A DNA stretch of 64,000 bases from Pelosinus sp. UFO1. Its GTDB lineage: Bacteria > Bacillota > Negativicutes > DSM-13327. Of this stretch, positions 18,137-28,016 are shown piece by piece (position 1 is the stretch's first letter; every line of letters begins with the position of its first letter). Position numbers and translations under genes: made by a program. The stretch covers positions 3,154,001 through 3,218,000 of the forward strand of contig NZ_CP008852.1 of assembly GCF_000725345.1 (NCBI RefSeq). The letters are read 5' to 3'. The notes under the pieces were generated by a model. That model had not been told where the DNA came from, did not search any database, and saw only the letters and a program-made list of their open reading frames with translations.

Positions 18137-18616
18137 TTACTTACTATTTTCTTTAAAATATTGCATACTAATTTTTTTCCATTCGCGGGTACTAAATAAC
18201 ATGACATAGTCTTTTAGGCCAGTACGATTTGCTATATCCGCTGCTATAGCCTTACATTCTTCTCGATTATGGGCATGGAGCATGGTATAAAAGTTATAGG
18301 GCCAATCAGATTGAGGAACTCTCCCGTACAAATGGGATATAATTGCATCTTGCGCCAATAATTTCCCGATCTTTTCAATCCGTTCCTCAGGTACAATCCA
18401 TGCACACAAGGCATTTGCTGCATATCCTACTTCACGATGCCTAAGTACTGCACCCATTTTACGAATTTTCCCTGATTTTCTATACCCTTGCAATCGCGTT
18501 AAAAGTTCGTCCTCACTAATACCCAGTTTTTCTGCTATTTCACGATAAGGCTCGGCTACTAGTGGGAAGTCTTCCTGCATGATCGCAATAATTTTCTTAT
18601 CTAACTCATCTAGCAT
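18137..18616 (-). CDS. ahbB: siroheme decarboxylase subunit AhbB (Lrp/AsnC-like)
   Basis: The 159-residue protein has an AsnC-type helix-turn-helix at the N-terminus and an alpha-beta domain with RKMGAVLRHREVGYAANAL, SHLYGR and SDWPYNFYTMLHA. The last two are hallmarks of the AhbB/NirDLGH family, which removes the two acetate carboxyls of siroheme to give didecarboxysiroheme. It follows ahbA. An ordinary Lrp regulator is the alternative, but the WPYNFYTM motif argues against it. Confidence 0.82.
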   Translation of the reverse strand: MLDELDKKIIAIMQEDFPLVAEPYREIAEKLGISEDELLTRLQGYRKSGKIRKMGAVLRHREVGYAANALCAWIVPEERIEKIGKLLAQDAIISHLYGRVPQSDWPYNFYTMLHAHNREECKAIAADIANRTGLKDYVMLFSTREWKKISMQYFKENSK

Positions 18617-18659
18617 TAAGGTACCTCTCTTCCTACTTGCTTGAAACTTCTACTAGTCC

Positions 18660-19112
18660 TTACGATAAGGAAAACTGCACACTCACCTTAAATTTTTTAG
18701 TCGCTGGCAAATTAAGCAGCCTAACTACACCATCCAAATTCCGCACTGTCTCCAAAATTTCATTTTGTTTTCCTAAATCTGGACTTAACAAAGTAAACCA
18801 TAAATTTAAGGTTCCTTCCCGTTCATAATTGTGAGTGACGCCATAATAAGAATTAATTACTTCAGCCACTTGAGGAATGTACTCCTCTTTTACCTCTAGG
18901 GCTACTAATGTACCAATATAACCAAGCTTTGTCGAATCAAAGAAAGGGCCAATACGGCGAATTAGACCTTGCTCTTTTAAAAACTTAAGCCTTTCAATTA
19001 CCACAAACTCCTCCGTCTTAAGCTTTTCGGCCAGTACGGCGAAAGGACGTTTGTCAAAAGATAAGTCTGTCTGAATCAGATTTAATAAGCTCTTATCAAA
19101 TGCAGTAAGCAT
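18660..19112 (-). CDS. ahbA: siroheme decarboxylase subunit AhbA (Lrp/AsnC-like)
   Basis: A paralogue of the following gene with the same domain order. It carries RRIGPFFDSTKLGYIGTLVAL and THNYEREGTLNLWFTL, the AhbA form of the catalytic-domain motif. The frame reaches back to a TTG at 19118, but the ATG at 19112 is 6 nt after AAAGGAG. With AhbB it would form the siroheme decarboxylase of the alternative heme pathway, consistent with a cytochrome b in the fumarate reductase encoded at 60 kb. AhbC/AhbD are not in view. Confidence 0.82.
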   Translation of the reverse strand: MLTAFDKSLLNLIQTDLSFDKRPFAVLAEKLKTEEFVVIERLKFLKEQGLIRRIGPFFDSTKLGYIGTLVALEVKEEYIPQVAEVINSYYGVTHNYEREGTLNLWFTLLSPDLGKQNEILETVRNLDGVVRLLNLPATKKFKVSVQFSLS

Positions 19113-19297
19113 ACACAACTCCTTTATTATTTTCTCCTACAAAATGATCTATACAGTCATCAGAATGCCATTACAACGTAAATGAAACGGCGTTTATTAA
19201 TAGATAACATTCTGATTGTTTTTATTAAGTATTCTTCACAGAAAAAATCTTATACCATCCTATTAAAAGAAATGGCTTAATGATGCCCCCGAACCTT

Positions 19298-19331
19298 AAA
19301 AAGGAGAACAGCATCAGCTATTCTCCTTTTT
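19298..19331 (-). terminator. terminator of lonA-engB
   Basis: AAAAAGGAGAA-TAGC / GCTG-TTCTCCTTTTT hairpin on the minus strand, just beyond the engB stop. Confidence 0.8.
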
Positions 19332-19340
19332 ATTTATGTT

Positions 19341-20021
19341 CTATTTTAACAGAATTTGTCCAATCACGTCAAGTAACTCAGGACGACCTAATCCTTTTTC
19401 TGATGAGTAAGCGATAATGTTACCGCCTTTCATTCCTAGACCTTTACGAATGGCAGCTACATTATTCTTCACACCCATGCGGGTGAGCTTATCCGCCTTT
19501 GTCGCAATGACCTGTACAGGTATATCATTTTCAACTAGCCACTTGTAGGTACTAACATCACTCTCCATAGGAGCGTGCCTGATATCAATCAACTGACAAG
19601 CAAGCTGCAATCTCGGAGATTTTAACAGATATTCTTCAATGAATTTTGCCCACTGCTGCCGATTGGATCGACCAGTTCGGGCATATCCGTATCCAGGCAA
19701 ATCGACGAGAAAAAATTCTCGTCGGTCTGTTTCACTCATTTTTGCCATCAATTTATAAAAATTAAGGGTCTGAGTTTTACCTGGGCTACCACTGGTGCGA
19801 GCCAATCCATTACGGCGGCTTAAGGAGTTGATCAAGGAGGATTTCCCTACATTAGAACGCCCCATAAACGCAATCTCATGCAGCTCTCCCTCTGGGTATT
19901 GATTGATACGTACAGCCGAAGCAACATATTGACCACTGGTAATATTAATTTCTTTTTTAACTACTTCTTCATTAACTATTTCTTCTTTAACTACTTCTTC
20001 TTTTATGATCGCTTCATTCAT
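19341..20021 (-). CDS. engB: ribosome-biogenesis GTPase EngB (YsxC/YihA)
   Basis: A GTPase for 50S subunit assembly. G-motifs [13 protein letters not shown] (about 54), DLPGYGYA (about 101) and TKADK (about 171) are intact. The first 26 residues are an odd repetitive extension built of [15 protein letters not shown] units ahead of the normal start of the fold ([11 protein letters not shown]). The gene overlaps the lonA stop by 8 nt (ATGAATGA), so it is translationally coupled to lonA; that pairing of lon and engB also occurs in Bacillus. Confidence 0.94.
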   Translation of the reverse strand: MNEAIIKEEVVKEEIVNEEVVKKEINITSGQYVASAVRINQYPEGELHEIAFMGRSNVGKSSLINSLSRRNGLARTSGSPGKTQTLNFYKLMAKMSETDRREFFLVDLPGYGYARTGRSNRQQWAKFIEEYLLKSPRLQLACQLIDIRHAPMESDVSTYKWLVENDIPVQVIATKADKLTRMGVKNNVAAIRKGLGMKGGNIIAYSSEKGLGRPELLDVIGQILLK

Positions 20022-22341
20022 TTTTTGTCACCAAAGCTGTTTTAAGCACCTCATCCATATGTTCAACAAGCACAAATTCTAAGTTCTTTTTCACATTTGC
20101 TGGTATTTCATCCATATCTCTTTTATTCTCCTTAGGCATGATGATTGTTTTAATTCCTACACGATGGGCTGCCAGTACTTTTTCTTTGATACCGCCTACT
20201 GGCAGAACTCTGCCTCGCAAGGTAATTTCCCCTGTCATCGCCACATCACTGCGCACAGGTCTACTTGTTAAAGCAGACACTACTGCTGTAGCCATGCTGA
20301 TACCTGCAGATGGGCCATCTTTTGGGATCCCGCCTTCTGGCAAGTGAATATGAATATCTGCCTCATCTTGGAAATTTGCATCAATTCCGAGCTCTTGTGC
20401 ACGGGTACGAATGTAACTAAAACCAGCCTGAGCCGATTCACGCATCACTTCGCCAAGTTGACCTGTAAGCATTAATTTGCCTTTACCTTTCATCACGGAA
20501 ACTTCAATAGCCAGCACATCTCCGCCAACTTGAGTCCAAGCAAGACCTGTGCTCACCCCGATCTGCGGTTGACGTTCTGCTTGTGTATGGCGATATCTAG
20601 CAGCTCCCAAATAAGTATGCAAATTCTGTGCTGTCACTTTTACATTCTTGCGTTTTTCTTGAACAATTTGGCGAGCCACTTTACGGCATAACGTTGCAAT
20701 GTTGCGTTCCAAGCCACGAACTCCTGATTCCCGGGTATAATCGCCAATTATCTTTTGTAGAGTACCTTCCGAAAAAACGATTTGTTTATCCGTCAAGCCA
20801 TGATCACGAACTTGTTTGGGAACCAAATACCGTTTCGCAATCTGTACTTTTTCTTCTTCTGTATAGCCAGGAATATTAATAATTTCGATTCGGTCTAACA
20901 ATGGACGTGGAATGGTATGCATTACATTTGCAGTGATGACCCATAAAACCCGGGAAAGATCGTAAGCCACTTCCACATAATGGTCACTAAAGGTATTATT
21001 TTGCTCCGGATCAAGAACCTCTAATAATGCTGCAGAAGGATCCCCTCGGAAATCAGCGCTCATTTTATCAATTTCGTCTAACAAGAATACTGGATTTTTT
21101 GAGCCGGCTGTACGTATTCCTTGAATAATACGGCCAGGCATTGCCCCTACATAGGTACGACGATGACCGCGAATTTCAGCTTCATCGCGCACACCACCTA
21201 AAGAAACTCTCACAAATTTCCGGTCCATTGCCTTCGCAATAGAGCGTGCTAAGGAAGTTTTACCTACACCAGGAGGCCCTACTAGACATAAAATAGGTCC
21301 TTTCATCGTTTCCGTAAGTTTTCTGATGGACAAATATTCTAAAATACGTTCCTTGACCTTTTCTAAACCGTAATGGTCTTCATCCAAGGTCTTTTCCGCC
21401 CCATCAATATCTAGCATATCTACTGTCTCTTTTGTCCAAGGCAGTGATAGTAATGTATCAAGATAAGTGCGAATCACGGCACTTTCAGCTACCATCGCAG
21501 GCATTTTTTCTAAACGTTCAATTTCTTTATTGATTTTTTCTGCAACTTCTTTAGGAAATTCCTGTTCTTTTAGCCTTGTGCGATATTCCTCGACCTCTGC
21601 TGCCCGATCATCTTTTTCACCTAATTCTTTTTGAATGGCTTTTAGTTGTTCCCGTAAATAATATTCCTTTTGCGTCTTTTCCATTTGCTTACGCACGCGG
21701 ACACTAATTTTCTTTTCTAATTCGAGAATCTCCATTTCACGACCAAGGATATCACATAGTTTTTCCAATCGTTCTTTTACATTTACAGCATCTAGTAATG
21801 CTTGTTTATCTTCAATTTTAAGAGATAAATGACTTGCAATTAGATCTGTCAAACGTCCTGGTTCCTCAACAACAACAACAGAAACCAAAGTTTCTGGTGG
21901 AATCTTTTTACTAAACTTAACCCATTGTTCAAATTGAGAAATTGCTGTCCGGGTTAAAGCCTCAATTTCCAACGTTCTAGTTTCTGGTTCATCAAACTCA
22001 TTGATTTCTACTTGATAGAAGGCTTCAGACTCTACATATTTTACAATTTCCGCGCGGTGTAATCCTTCTACTAATACTCTGATTGTTCCGCCTGGGAGCT
22101 TTAAAAGTTGCTTTACCTCTGCCACAGTTCCAAAATTAAAGATATCGTCTGGCTTCGGTTCATCATTCTGCGCATCCTTTTGTGTGGCTAGCATAATGAA
22201 TCGATCATGTACCATTGCTTCTTCTAAGGCACTAATCGATTTTTCACGACCCACATCAAGATGAATAATCATATATGGAAAAACTAAGATGCCTCTTAAG
22301 GGCAGTAGTGGTATTGTTCTTGTTTGTGTTTTCTTTACCAT
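20014..22341 (-). CDS. lon: ATP-dependent protease LonA
   Basis: The 775-residue protein has the N-terminal substrate domain ([15 protein letters not shown]), a coiled-coil middle, an AAA+ module ([12 protein letters not shown] about 357; Walker [11 protein letters not shown]) and a Ser-Lys protease domain with [12 protein letters not shown] holding the catalytic serine and a lysine in [10 protein letters not shown]. It degrades misfolded and regulatory proteins in the cytosol. It heads the lon-engB operon. Confidence 0.97.
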   Translation of the reverse strand: MVKKTQTRTIPLLPLRGILVFPYMIIHLDVGREKSISALEEAMVHDRFIMLATQKDAQNDEPKPDDIFNFGTVAEVKQLLKLPGGTIRVLVEGLHRAEIVKYVESEAFYQVEINEFDEPETRTLEIEALTRTAISQFEQWVKFSKKIPPETLVSVVVVEEPGRLTDLIASHLSLKIEDKQALLDAVNVKERLEKLCDILGREMEILELEKKISVRVRKQMEKTQKEYYLREQLKAIQKELGEKDDRAAEVEEYRTRLKEQEFPKEVAEKINKEIERLEKMPAMVAESAVIRTYLDTLLSLPWTKETVDMLDIDGAEKTLDEDHYGLEKVKERILEYLSIRKLTETMKGPILCLVGPPGVGKTSLARSIAKAMDRKFVRVSLGGVRDEAEIRGHRRTYVGAMPGRIIQGIRTAGSKNPVFLLDEIDKMSADFRGDPSAALLEVLDPEQNNTFSDHYVEVAYDLSRVLWVITANVMHTIPRPLLDRIEIINIPGYTEEEKVQIAKRYLVPKQVRDHGLTDKQIVFSEGTLQKIIGDYTRESGVRGLERNIATLCRKVARQIVQEKRKNVKVTAQNLHTYLGAARYRHTQAERQPQIGVSTGLAWTQVGGDVLAIEVSVMKGKGKLMLTGQLGEVMRESAQAGFSYIRTRAQELGIDANFQDEADIHIHLPEGGIPKDGPSAGISMATAVVSALTSRPVRSDVAMTGEITLRGRVLPVGGIKEKVLAAHRVGIKTIIMPKENKRDMDEIPANVKKNLEFVLVEHMDEVLKTALVTKNE

Positions 22342-22396
22342 AAATTCGTCTCCTTTACTTGTCCTTATCCTATTACTATTATTTTCATCCTTAACA

Positions 22397-22425
22397 ATTA
22401 TAAATATTCTTATTTACCATGCCAA
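22397..22425 (-). promoter_or_regulatory. sigma-A promoter of lonA-engB
   Basis: Minus-strand TTGGCA (22420-22425) and TATAAT (22397-22402) with a 17-bp spacer. No CIRCE or CtsR-like direct repeat was noticed in the gap. Confidence 0.65.
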
Positions 22426-22474
22426 AATCCTTTTTAGACAAAATAAAAACTACAAAAAATAGTGAATTTTTCCT

Positions 22475-22503
22475 TTTACACCTTTTCTAATAGATAGTAT
22501 AAT
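22475..22503 (+). promoter_or_regulatory. sigma-A promoter of the FtsH-like operon
   Basis: TTTACA (22475-22480) and TATAAT (22498-22503) with a 17-bp spacer, about 50 nt before the first gene, back to back with the lon promoter. Confidence 0.65.
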
Positions 22504-22555
22504 ATATTATGTTAACTAGATTGTCTTTATCATGGAATTAGAGAGGGGAAAGTAC

Positions 22556-23089
22556 ATGAATTGGCAAAAGATTAACTGGCCAGTCATTGTTATTGGAATC
22601 ATACTCACTTTTGCTGCTACCAGCAGCAGTTATTTTTTTTGGCAGCAATATGCTGTAACCAAACCAGTTACCCAAGGAGTAGGAGAAATTGCCGGGGTTG
22701 AAAAAGTAGTTATCGACTCTAAAAATCAAATTATCCCAAAAGTTCACGTTACTCTTACAAACGTAGATAACTTAGAAGTAGCTTATCAATCTATCAATGA
22801 TGCACTTACAGGTAGTTTAGGATCGTCAAAATATAAGCTGATCCTTCATGACCATCGAACCCCTGAATTGGAGCAACTTTATTATACAATCCACTATTAT
22901 GTATACGAAGGAATTTCCACGGGAAAATTTAGCGCTATGTCTGAAAAGATCCAAGAAAAAGCCGCCGCTGCCAATACAAAAACGCACGTATACATCGATG
23001 CAAACAATGTTTATCTTCAACTTACAACCACCAATGGTGATTTATACCAGATCATCCCCCGAGAACCAGATAGTAAAGGGGTGAGATAA
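22556..23089 (+). CDS. membrane-anchored protein partnered with the FtsH-like protease
   Basis: A 177-residue protein with one N-terminal membrane helix (VIVIGIILTFAATSSSYFFW, about 9-28) and a soluble remainder of about 145 residues that would lie outside the cytoplasm. I do not recognise the family. The stop is one base before the ATG of the FtsH-like gene, whose own N-terminus lacks the extracytoplasmic domain of ordinary FtsH. It may therefore act as a separate extracytoplasmic or adaptor subunit. The ATG at 22556 is chosen over 22532 because GAGAGGGG sits in front of it. Confidence 0.75.
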   Translation: MNWQKINWPVIVIGIILTFAATSSSYFFWQQYAVTKPVTQGVGEIAGVEKVVIDSKNQIIPKVHVTLTNVDNLEVAYQSINDALTGSLGSSKYKLILHDHRTPELEQLYYTIHYYVYEGISTGKFSAMSEKIQEKAAAANTKTHVYIDANNVYLQLTTTNGDLYQIIPREPDSKGVR

Positions 23090-23090
23090 A

Positions 23091-24599
23091 ATGTATTACG
23101 CAGAAATAGGGTTTGGTATTAGTACAGGTTTCTTGCTCTTTTTGTTTTGGCAAGGGTTTGATATTGTACCTATGCTCTTTGTTATAACATTAATCATTGC
23201 CGCTGTCTATCTTAATCATGCAAAACTTGCCAAAAACTCTTTTGCAAAAAAAGAAGCAAAAACTTCAGCCTCTACACTGATTCACTTTGATGATATTGGC
23301 GGACAAGAAGTGGCAAAGCAAGAGTTACGCGAAGCTTTAGAATTTATTAAAGATGCTACTCGTATTACACATCTTGGTATCCGCCCTTTAAAAGGTGTTT
23401 TATTAAATGGGCCACCTGGTACAGGAAAAACACTACTAGCTAAAGCTGCAGCACAGTTTACTGACTCCGTATTTTTTTCTGTCAGCGGTTCAGAATTCGT
23501 TGAAATGTATGTAGGTGTAGGTGCACAACGTGTTCGGCAATTGTTTGAACAAGCTAAGAAGCTTGCTAAGAGTCAGCATAAAGAAAGTGCGGTGCTCTTT
23601 ATTGACGAATTAGATGTCGTTGGTGGCAAACGCGGCCAAACTACTAGCAATATAGAATATGATCAAACATTAAATGAACTGCTTGTACAAATGGATGGTC
23701 TCTCTTTCGATGACAGTGTTCGCATATTGGTCATAGGAGCTACCAATCGAATCGATATGCTTGACCCAGCCCTGCTACGTCCAGGACGGTTTGATCGACA
23801 AGTCAAAGTTGACTTGCCTGATAAAAAAGGGCGGCTTCACATTCTTACACTTCATACCAAAAATAAACCTTTAGCAAAGAATGTCTCTTTAGATAGTATT
23901 GCAGCAAATACTTTTGGTTTTTCAGGATCTCATTTGGAAAGTTTAACAAATGAAGCTGCCATTATGGCCCTGCGCGAAGAGCAAACTTTAATAACAGCAG
24001 ATCACTTTCAATGTGCAATTGACAAAATTATTATGGGTGAAAAACTAGACCGGGTACCAAATCAGATGGAAAAACATCGCATTGCAGTCCATGAAGTAGG
24101 ACATGCTCTACTCAGCGAATTGACCCGGCCAGGATCTGTAGCAACCATTAACATTGCTTCAAGAAGCAATGCTTTAGGCTACGTAAGACAAACACCGCTA
24201 GATGATACCTATTTATATACAACCAAAGCTCTCACTGATAAAATTGCAGTCGCATTAGCTGGTGCAGTTGCTGAAGAAATTCAACTAGGCAATCGCAGTA
24301 CCGGTGCAGCTAGCGATTTTAAACATGCTACTGAATTGGCAAAACAGATTATCCACAGTGGTATATCAACCTTAGGAATTGTTTCTCCAGAGGATCTATC
24401 AAAAGAGTTATTGCATGTTACCTTAACATCTATTATAAAAGAAACAGAGCAATACGTTCACAATATCCTTGCTGATCAGCAAGAATTGTTGGAAAGGATA
24501 ACTACGCTCCTATTAGATAAAGAGTGTATAAATGGTGATGAACTGAGAGATATCATCAATATAACTCCACAGCAATACGAAAACAAGATAGCCCTTTGA
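23091..24599 (+). CDS. short FtsH-like AAA+ membrane metalloprotease
   Basis: The 502-residue protein has two closely spaced membrane helices (about 4-40) with almost no loop between them, then an AAA+ domain (GPPGTGKT about 109; Walker B VLFIDELD; second region of homology NRIDMLDPALLRPGRFDRQ) and an M41 peptidase domain with the zinc motif HEVGH (about 340) and a downstream Asp in AASDFKHA. Ordinary FtsH is 600-650 residues with a periplasmic domain of about 70 residues between the helices. All catalytic residues are kept, so it is probably an active protease. Confidence 0.85.
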   Translation: MYYAEIGFGISTGFLLFLFWQGFDIVPMLFVITLIIAAVYLNHAKLAKNSFAKKEAKTSASTLIHFDDIGGQEVAKQELREALEFIKDATRITHLGIRPLKGVLLNGPPGTGKTLLAKAAAQFTDSVFFSVSGSEFVEMYVGVGAQRVRQLFEQAKKLAKSQHKESAVLFIDELDVVGGKRGQTTSNIEYDQTLNELLVQMDGLSFDDSVRILVIGATNRIDMLDPALLRPGRFDRQVKVDLPDKKGRLHILTLHTKNKPLAKNVSLDSIAANTFGFSGSHLESLTNEAAIMALREEQTLITADHFQCAIDKIIMGEKLDRVPNQMEKHRIAVHEVGHALLSELTRPGSVATINIASRSNALGYVRQTPLDDTYLYTTKALTDKIAVALAGAVAEEIQLGNRSTGAASDFKHATELAKQIIHSGISTLGIVSPEDLSKELLHVTLTSIIKETEQYVHNILADQQELLERITTLLLDKECINGDELRDIINITPQQYENKIAL

Positions 24600-24621
24600 A
24601 GGGCTATCTTGTTTTCGTATT
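24574..24621. terminator. bidirectional terminator overlapping the end of the FtsH-like gene
   Basis: AATACGAAAACAAGATAGCCCTT (24574-24596) is mirrored by 24599-24621. The left arm encodes the last residues of the protein and the stop codon is in the loop. The hairpin also lies right after the opposing DUF378 gene, so it can serve both. Confidence 0.85.
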
Positions 24622-24626
24622 CATCT

Positions 24627-24821
24627 TTATGCTGATCTACGTTCCGCAAATAAAAACTTCATAGACCAAAGACCAGATAAGCCAACCAGTACATAGACTG
24701 CACGACTCAAAAAGGAATTTTGCCCGCCAAAAATTGTGGCAACTAAATCGAACTGAAATAGCCCAACTAAAAGCCAATTCAAGGCACCAACGATTACTAA
24801 GAGTAACGCAGTTTTATCCAT
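24627..24821 (-). CDS. DUF378 small membrane protein
   Basis: 64 residues with two hydrophobic helices and the family pattern ALNWLLVGLFQFDLV then YVLVGLSGLW. The role of the family is unknown. It has its own AGGTGG ribosome site and follows lonB by 22 nt, so it is likely the last gene of the lonB transcript. Confidence 0.85.
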   Translation of the reverse strand: MDKTALLLVIVGALNWLLVGLFQFDLVATIFGGQNSFLSRAVYVLVGLSGLWSMKFLFAERRSA

Positions 24822-24843
24822 TTCTAAACCACCTATTACTTAT

Positions 24844-26520
24844 TTAATTTGATATCCCTGCAGCCGCCAAGATATCTGGCTGTGGCACTGCAATATCTCG
24901 ATGCAGCACATCTACATTCTTCATTAATGTATAGTCTAAAGCTTCTTCAATCGTTTCTATTCCAATGACTTCGATTGGCAATGTTTGATACATTTCCTGC
25001 CAGTTATCTTTAGGTATTAAAACTCGACGTGCTCCAGCCTGCTCGGCAGCGTACACTTTAGCACTAACTCCACCTACAGGTCTGACTAAACCACGAATCG
25101 AGAGTTCTCCTGTCATTGCTACTGTATTACTAATAGGGATGCCTTTAACCGCGGAGTAAATTGCCACTGCCATAGTTACACCTGCTGAAGGACCATCCAC
25201 TGGACCACCACCAGGAAAGTTAACATGGATATCGTAGCTATGTAACTCCATTTTAAAACGGTTAGAAAGCACAGTAAGCACATTTTCTAAAGAACTTTTG
25301 GCCATACTTTTACGACGTATTGTACGACCTGGCGCATCTAATTCTTCTTCATCAACTACCCCAGTAATAGTGAACTTTCCTGTACCAGGAACAGCTGTAA
25401 CTTCGATTTCAGTAATAGCCCCTACGTCAGCTCCATATACTGCCAGTCCATTTGCAAAACCAACTTGAGGAGCATCCGGTACTTTCTTTTCTGGTCTTCG
25501 ACTATAGTGGCTAAAATTAATAACCCATTCAACATCTTTACAAGTAATGGATTGACGCTGCTCATTAATCGCAACACCAGCAGCGATCTGAACAATATTA
25601 ACACCATCCCGCCCATTGGTAGAATACTGTTTTATCACTTCTACCGCTTTATCATCAATAGCAAAGTTAATTTTTTTCGCTGCATTATAAACAATTCTGC
25701 CTATCTCATCAGGTAGTATAGGACGGAAGAATATTTCCACACACCGAGACCGAATTGCTGGTGGAATATCTTGGGGGGTACGTGTTGTAGCACCTACTAA
25801 GCGAAAATCTGCAGGTAAACCATTTTGAAACATATCGTGAATATGACTTGGAATATTTGTGTCTTCACTATTGTAATAGGAACTGTCTAGGAATACTTTA
25901 CGATCTTCTAATACTTTTAAAAGCTTATTCATCTGAATGTGATGCAGTTCACCTATCTCATCTATAAATAGTAAGCCGCCATGAGCTTTCGTTACTGCGC
26001 CAGGCTTAGGTTGAGGAATACCTGCTACACCTAAAGGACCTGCTCCTTGGTAAATAGGATCATGAACTGTACCAATTAATGGATCTGCAATACCGCGTTC
26101 ATCAAACCGAGCCGTAGTGGCATCAAGCTCAATAAACTTCGCACAGCTTGAAAAAGGTGATAAGGGATTTCGTTTCGCTTCTTCTAGTATCAATCTCGCC
26201 GCCGCTGTTTTTCCAACCCCAGGAGGCCCATAGACTAACACATGTTGTGGGTTAGGTCCACACAAAGCTGCTCGTAAAGCCTTCAGCCCATCTTCCTGCC
26301 CAACAATTTCGGCAAAAGTCGTTGGACGAGTTTTTTCAGATAAAGGTTCTGTCAAAGAAATGGACCTCATCCTTTGCAGTTTGTCCATTTCCTTCTTAGA
26401 CTCACGTTCAACAGCAACCCGATTTCCTTGTTGCGATCGTAACAAATTCCAAAAATACAAGCCAATAACAACGGCAAAAAAGAATTGTATCACCGTGACA
26501 ATGTTTATCGCATAATCCAC
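24844..26520 (-). CDS. lonB: ATP-dependent protease LonB
   Basis: A 558-residue Lon homologue with an N-terminal membrane anchor (about residues 8-26), AAA+ domain ([12 protein letters not shown] about 97; LLFIDEIGEL) and a C-terminal Ser-Lys protease domain (VDGPSAGVTMA with the catalytic Ser; Lys in GGVSAKVYAA). In Bacillus LonB is made in the forespore under sigma-F, so the gene supports a spore-forming lineage. The start is GTG behind GGAGG. A copy of the 95-nt repeat lies about 90 nt upstream. Confidence 0.93.
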   Translation of the reverse strand: MDYAINIVTVIQFFFAVVIGLYFWNLLRSQQGNRVAVERESKKEMDKLQRMRSISLTEPLSEKTRPTTFAEIVGQEDGLKALRAALCGPNPQHVLVYGPPGVGKTAAARLILEEAKRNPLSPFSSCAKFIELDATTARFDERGIADPLIGTVHDPIYQGAGPLGVAGIPQPKPGAVTKAHGGLLFIDEIGELHHIQMNKLLKVLEDRKVFLDSSYYNSEDTNIPSHIHDMFQNGLPADFRLVGATTRTPQDIPPAIRSRCVEIFFRPILPDEIGRIVYNAAKKINFAIDDKAVEVIKQYSTNGRDGVNIVQIAAGVAINEQRQSITCKDVEWVINFSHYSRRPEKKVPDAPQVGFANGLAVYGADVGAITEIEVTAVPGTGKFTITGVVDEEELDAPGRTIRRKSMAKSSLENVLTVLSNRFKMELHSYDIHVNFPGGGPVDGPSAGVTMAVAIYSAVKGIPISNTVAMTGELSIRGLVRPVGGVSAKVYAAEQAGARRVLIPKDNWQEMYQTLPIEVIGIETIEEALDYTLMKNVDVLHRDIAVPQPDILAAAGISN

Positions 26521-26609
26521 TGATTACAAAACCTCCTCCCCAACATTTCTGATTCTGAATTTAGTATTGGCAGACGGCTTGATTTTATCCTGTTAAAAAA
26601 AGTAAATAT

Positions 26610-26710
26610 AAGAAAAGACTTGGCTTGTGCCAAGTCCTCAGACGCAGGTAGAAGCCTTAGTCGTTCTTACTTGGGATCAAGAAAGTGTTATACTTTCTGA
26701 TTCCGTAAAA
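26610..26710 (-). repeat. 95-nt terminator-linked repeat, copy B
   Basis: On the minus strand it follows the clpX terminator and ends in GACTTGGCACAAGCCAAGTCTTTTCTT, a complete intrinsic terminator. It differs from copy A at only a few positions, mostly in loops. Shared flank TATAAGAAAAGACTT with copy C. Confidence 0.9.
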
Positions 26711-26712
26711 AT

Positions 26713-26734
26713 AGGAGAGACTCTCGTCTCTCCT
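26713..26734 (-). terminator. terminator of clpP-clpX
   Basis: 9-bp stem AGGAGAGAC / GTCTCTCCT, 4-nt loop, followed on the minus strand by ATTTTTACGG, the beginning of repeat copy B. Confidence 0.8.
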
Positions 26735-26741
26735 GTTTAAC

Positions 26742-28004
26742 TCATGCTGATTCTTCTTTTTTCTTAGCCTTGCGATCAACCGTAACTAAGATAGGTTCTT
26801 CCTTATTCAAAACCACTTCTTTTGTTACTGTACATTTAGCCACATCTGCACGAGATGGTACTTCATACATCACATTGCACATAATGCCTTCAATAATCGC
26901 TCTTAATCCCCGTGCGCCTGTATTGCGCTTCAAAGCTTCCTTCGCAATTGCATCAAGGGCATCTTCTTTAAACTCAAGCTGCACATTATCAATTTCTAAG
27001 AATTTTTGATACTGCTTAACTAATGCATTCTTAGGCTCTAGCAGTATACGGACAAGGGCAGATTCATCTAGTGCATCTAGTGTTACAACAACTGGTAAAC
27101 GGCCGACAAATTCGGGAATAAGACCAAACTTTAAGAGATCCTCAGGCAAAATTTGCTGCAAAAGATCACCAATGTTTTTCTTTTCCTTACTCCTCACTTC
27201 GGCGCCGAATCCCATATTTTTCTTACCTGTACGTGCGCTGATTAACTTATCGATACCGTCAAAAGCACCGCCACAAATAAATAAGATATTGGTCGTATCA
27301 ATTTGAATAAACTCTTGGTGAGGGTGCTTGCGTCCACCTTGCGGCGGCACACTTGCTACAGTACCTTCTAAAATTTTAAGTAAGGCTTGCTGCACACCTT
27401 CCCCTGATACATCGCGAGTTATGGATGGATTCTCCGATTTACGGGCAATCTTATCAATCTCATCAATGTATACAATACCCTTTTCGGCTTTTTCTACATC
27501 ATAGTCAGCAGCTTGAATGAGTTTTAGCAAGATATTTTCCACATCTTCTCCAACATATCCAGCTTCTGTAAGTGAGGTAGCATCTGCAATGGCAAAAGGT
27601 ACATTTAACAATTTTGCTAAGGTCTGCGCTAATAGTGTCTTACCACTACCTGTTGGCCCAAGCATCACGATATTGGACTTTTGAAGTTCAACATCATCAT
27701 TTTTACTACCGAAATTGACACGCTTATAATGGTTATACACCGCTACAGCTAATGTTTTTTTCGCAGAATCTTGACCAATAACGTATTGATCTAGAATATC
27801 TTTAATTTCTTTAGGCTTTGGAACATCACGAAGCTCAATATCAATATCTCCGCTTAGTTCTTCCTCAATAATCTCATTACATAGCTCAATACATTCATCG
27901 CAAATGTATACCCCAGGACCTGCTACCAATTTCTTGACTTGTTCCTGTAGCTTACCGCAAAAAGAGCATTTGAGTTGACCTTTGTCATCCCCAAATTTTA
28001 ACAT
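26742..28004 (-). CDS. clpX: ATP-dependent Clp protease ATP-binding subunit ClpX
   Basis: The 420-residue unfoldase has the N-terminal zinc-binding domain ([13 protein letters not shown], about 15-42), Walker [13 protein letters not shown] (about 116), Walker [13 protein letters not shown] and sensor/arginine-finger regions. It feeds substrates to ClpP, encoded 12 nt upstream. Gene order tig-clpP-clpX is the classical arrangement. Confidence 0.98.
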   Translation of the reverse strand: MLKFGDDKGQLKCSFCGKLQEQVKKLVAGPGVYICDECIELCNEIIEEELSGDIDIELRDVPKPKEIKDILDQYVIGQDSAKKTLAVAVYNHYKRVNFGSKNDDVELQKSNIVMLGPTGSGKTLLAQTLAKLLNVPFAIADATSLTEAGYVGEDVENILLKLIQAADYDVEKAEKGIVYIDEIDKIARKSENPSITRDVSGEGVQQALLKILEGTVASVPPQGGRKHPHQEFIQIDTTNILFICGGAFDGIDKLISARTGKKNMGFGAEVRSKEKKNIGDLLQQILPEDLLKFGLIPEFVGRLPVVVTLDALDESALVRILLEPKNALVKQYQKFLEIDNVQLEFKEDALDAIAKEALKRNTGARGLRAIIEGIMCNVMYEVPSRADVAKCTVTKEVVLNKEEPILVTVDRKAKKKEESA

Positions 28005-28016
28005 ACTATCACCTCT

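Noticed and set aside
17949-18209. 86-codon plus-strand ORF across repeat copy A
   Set aside because: It runs through the non-coding repeat, a terminator and the antisense of ahbB; no RBS.
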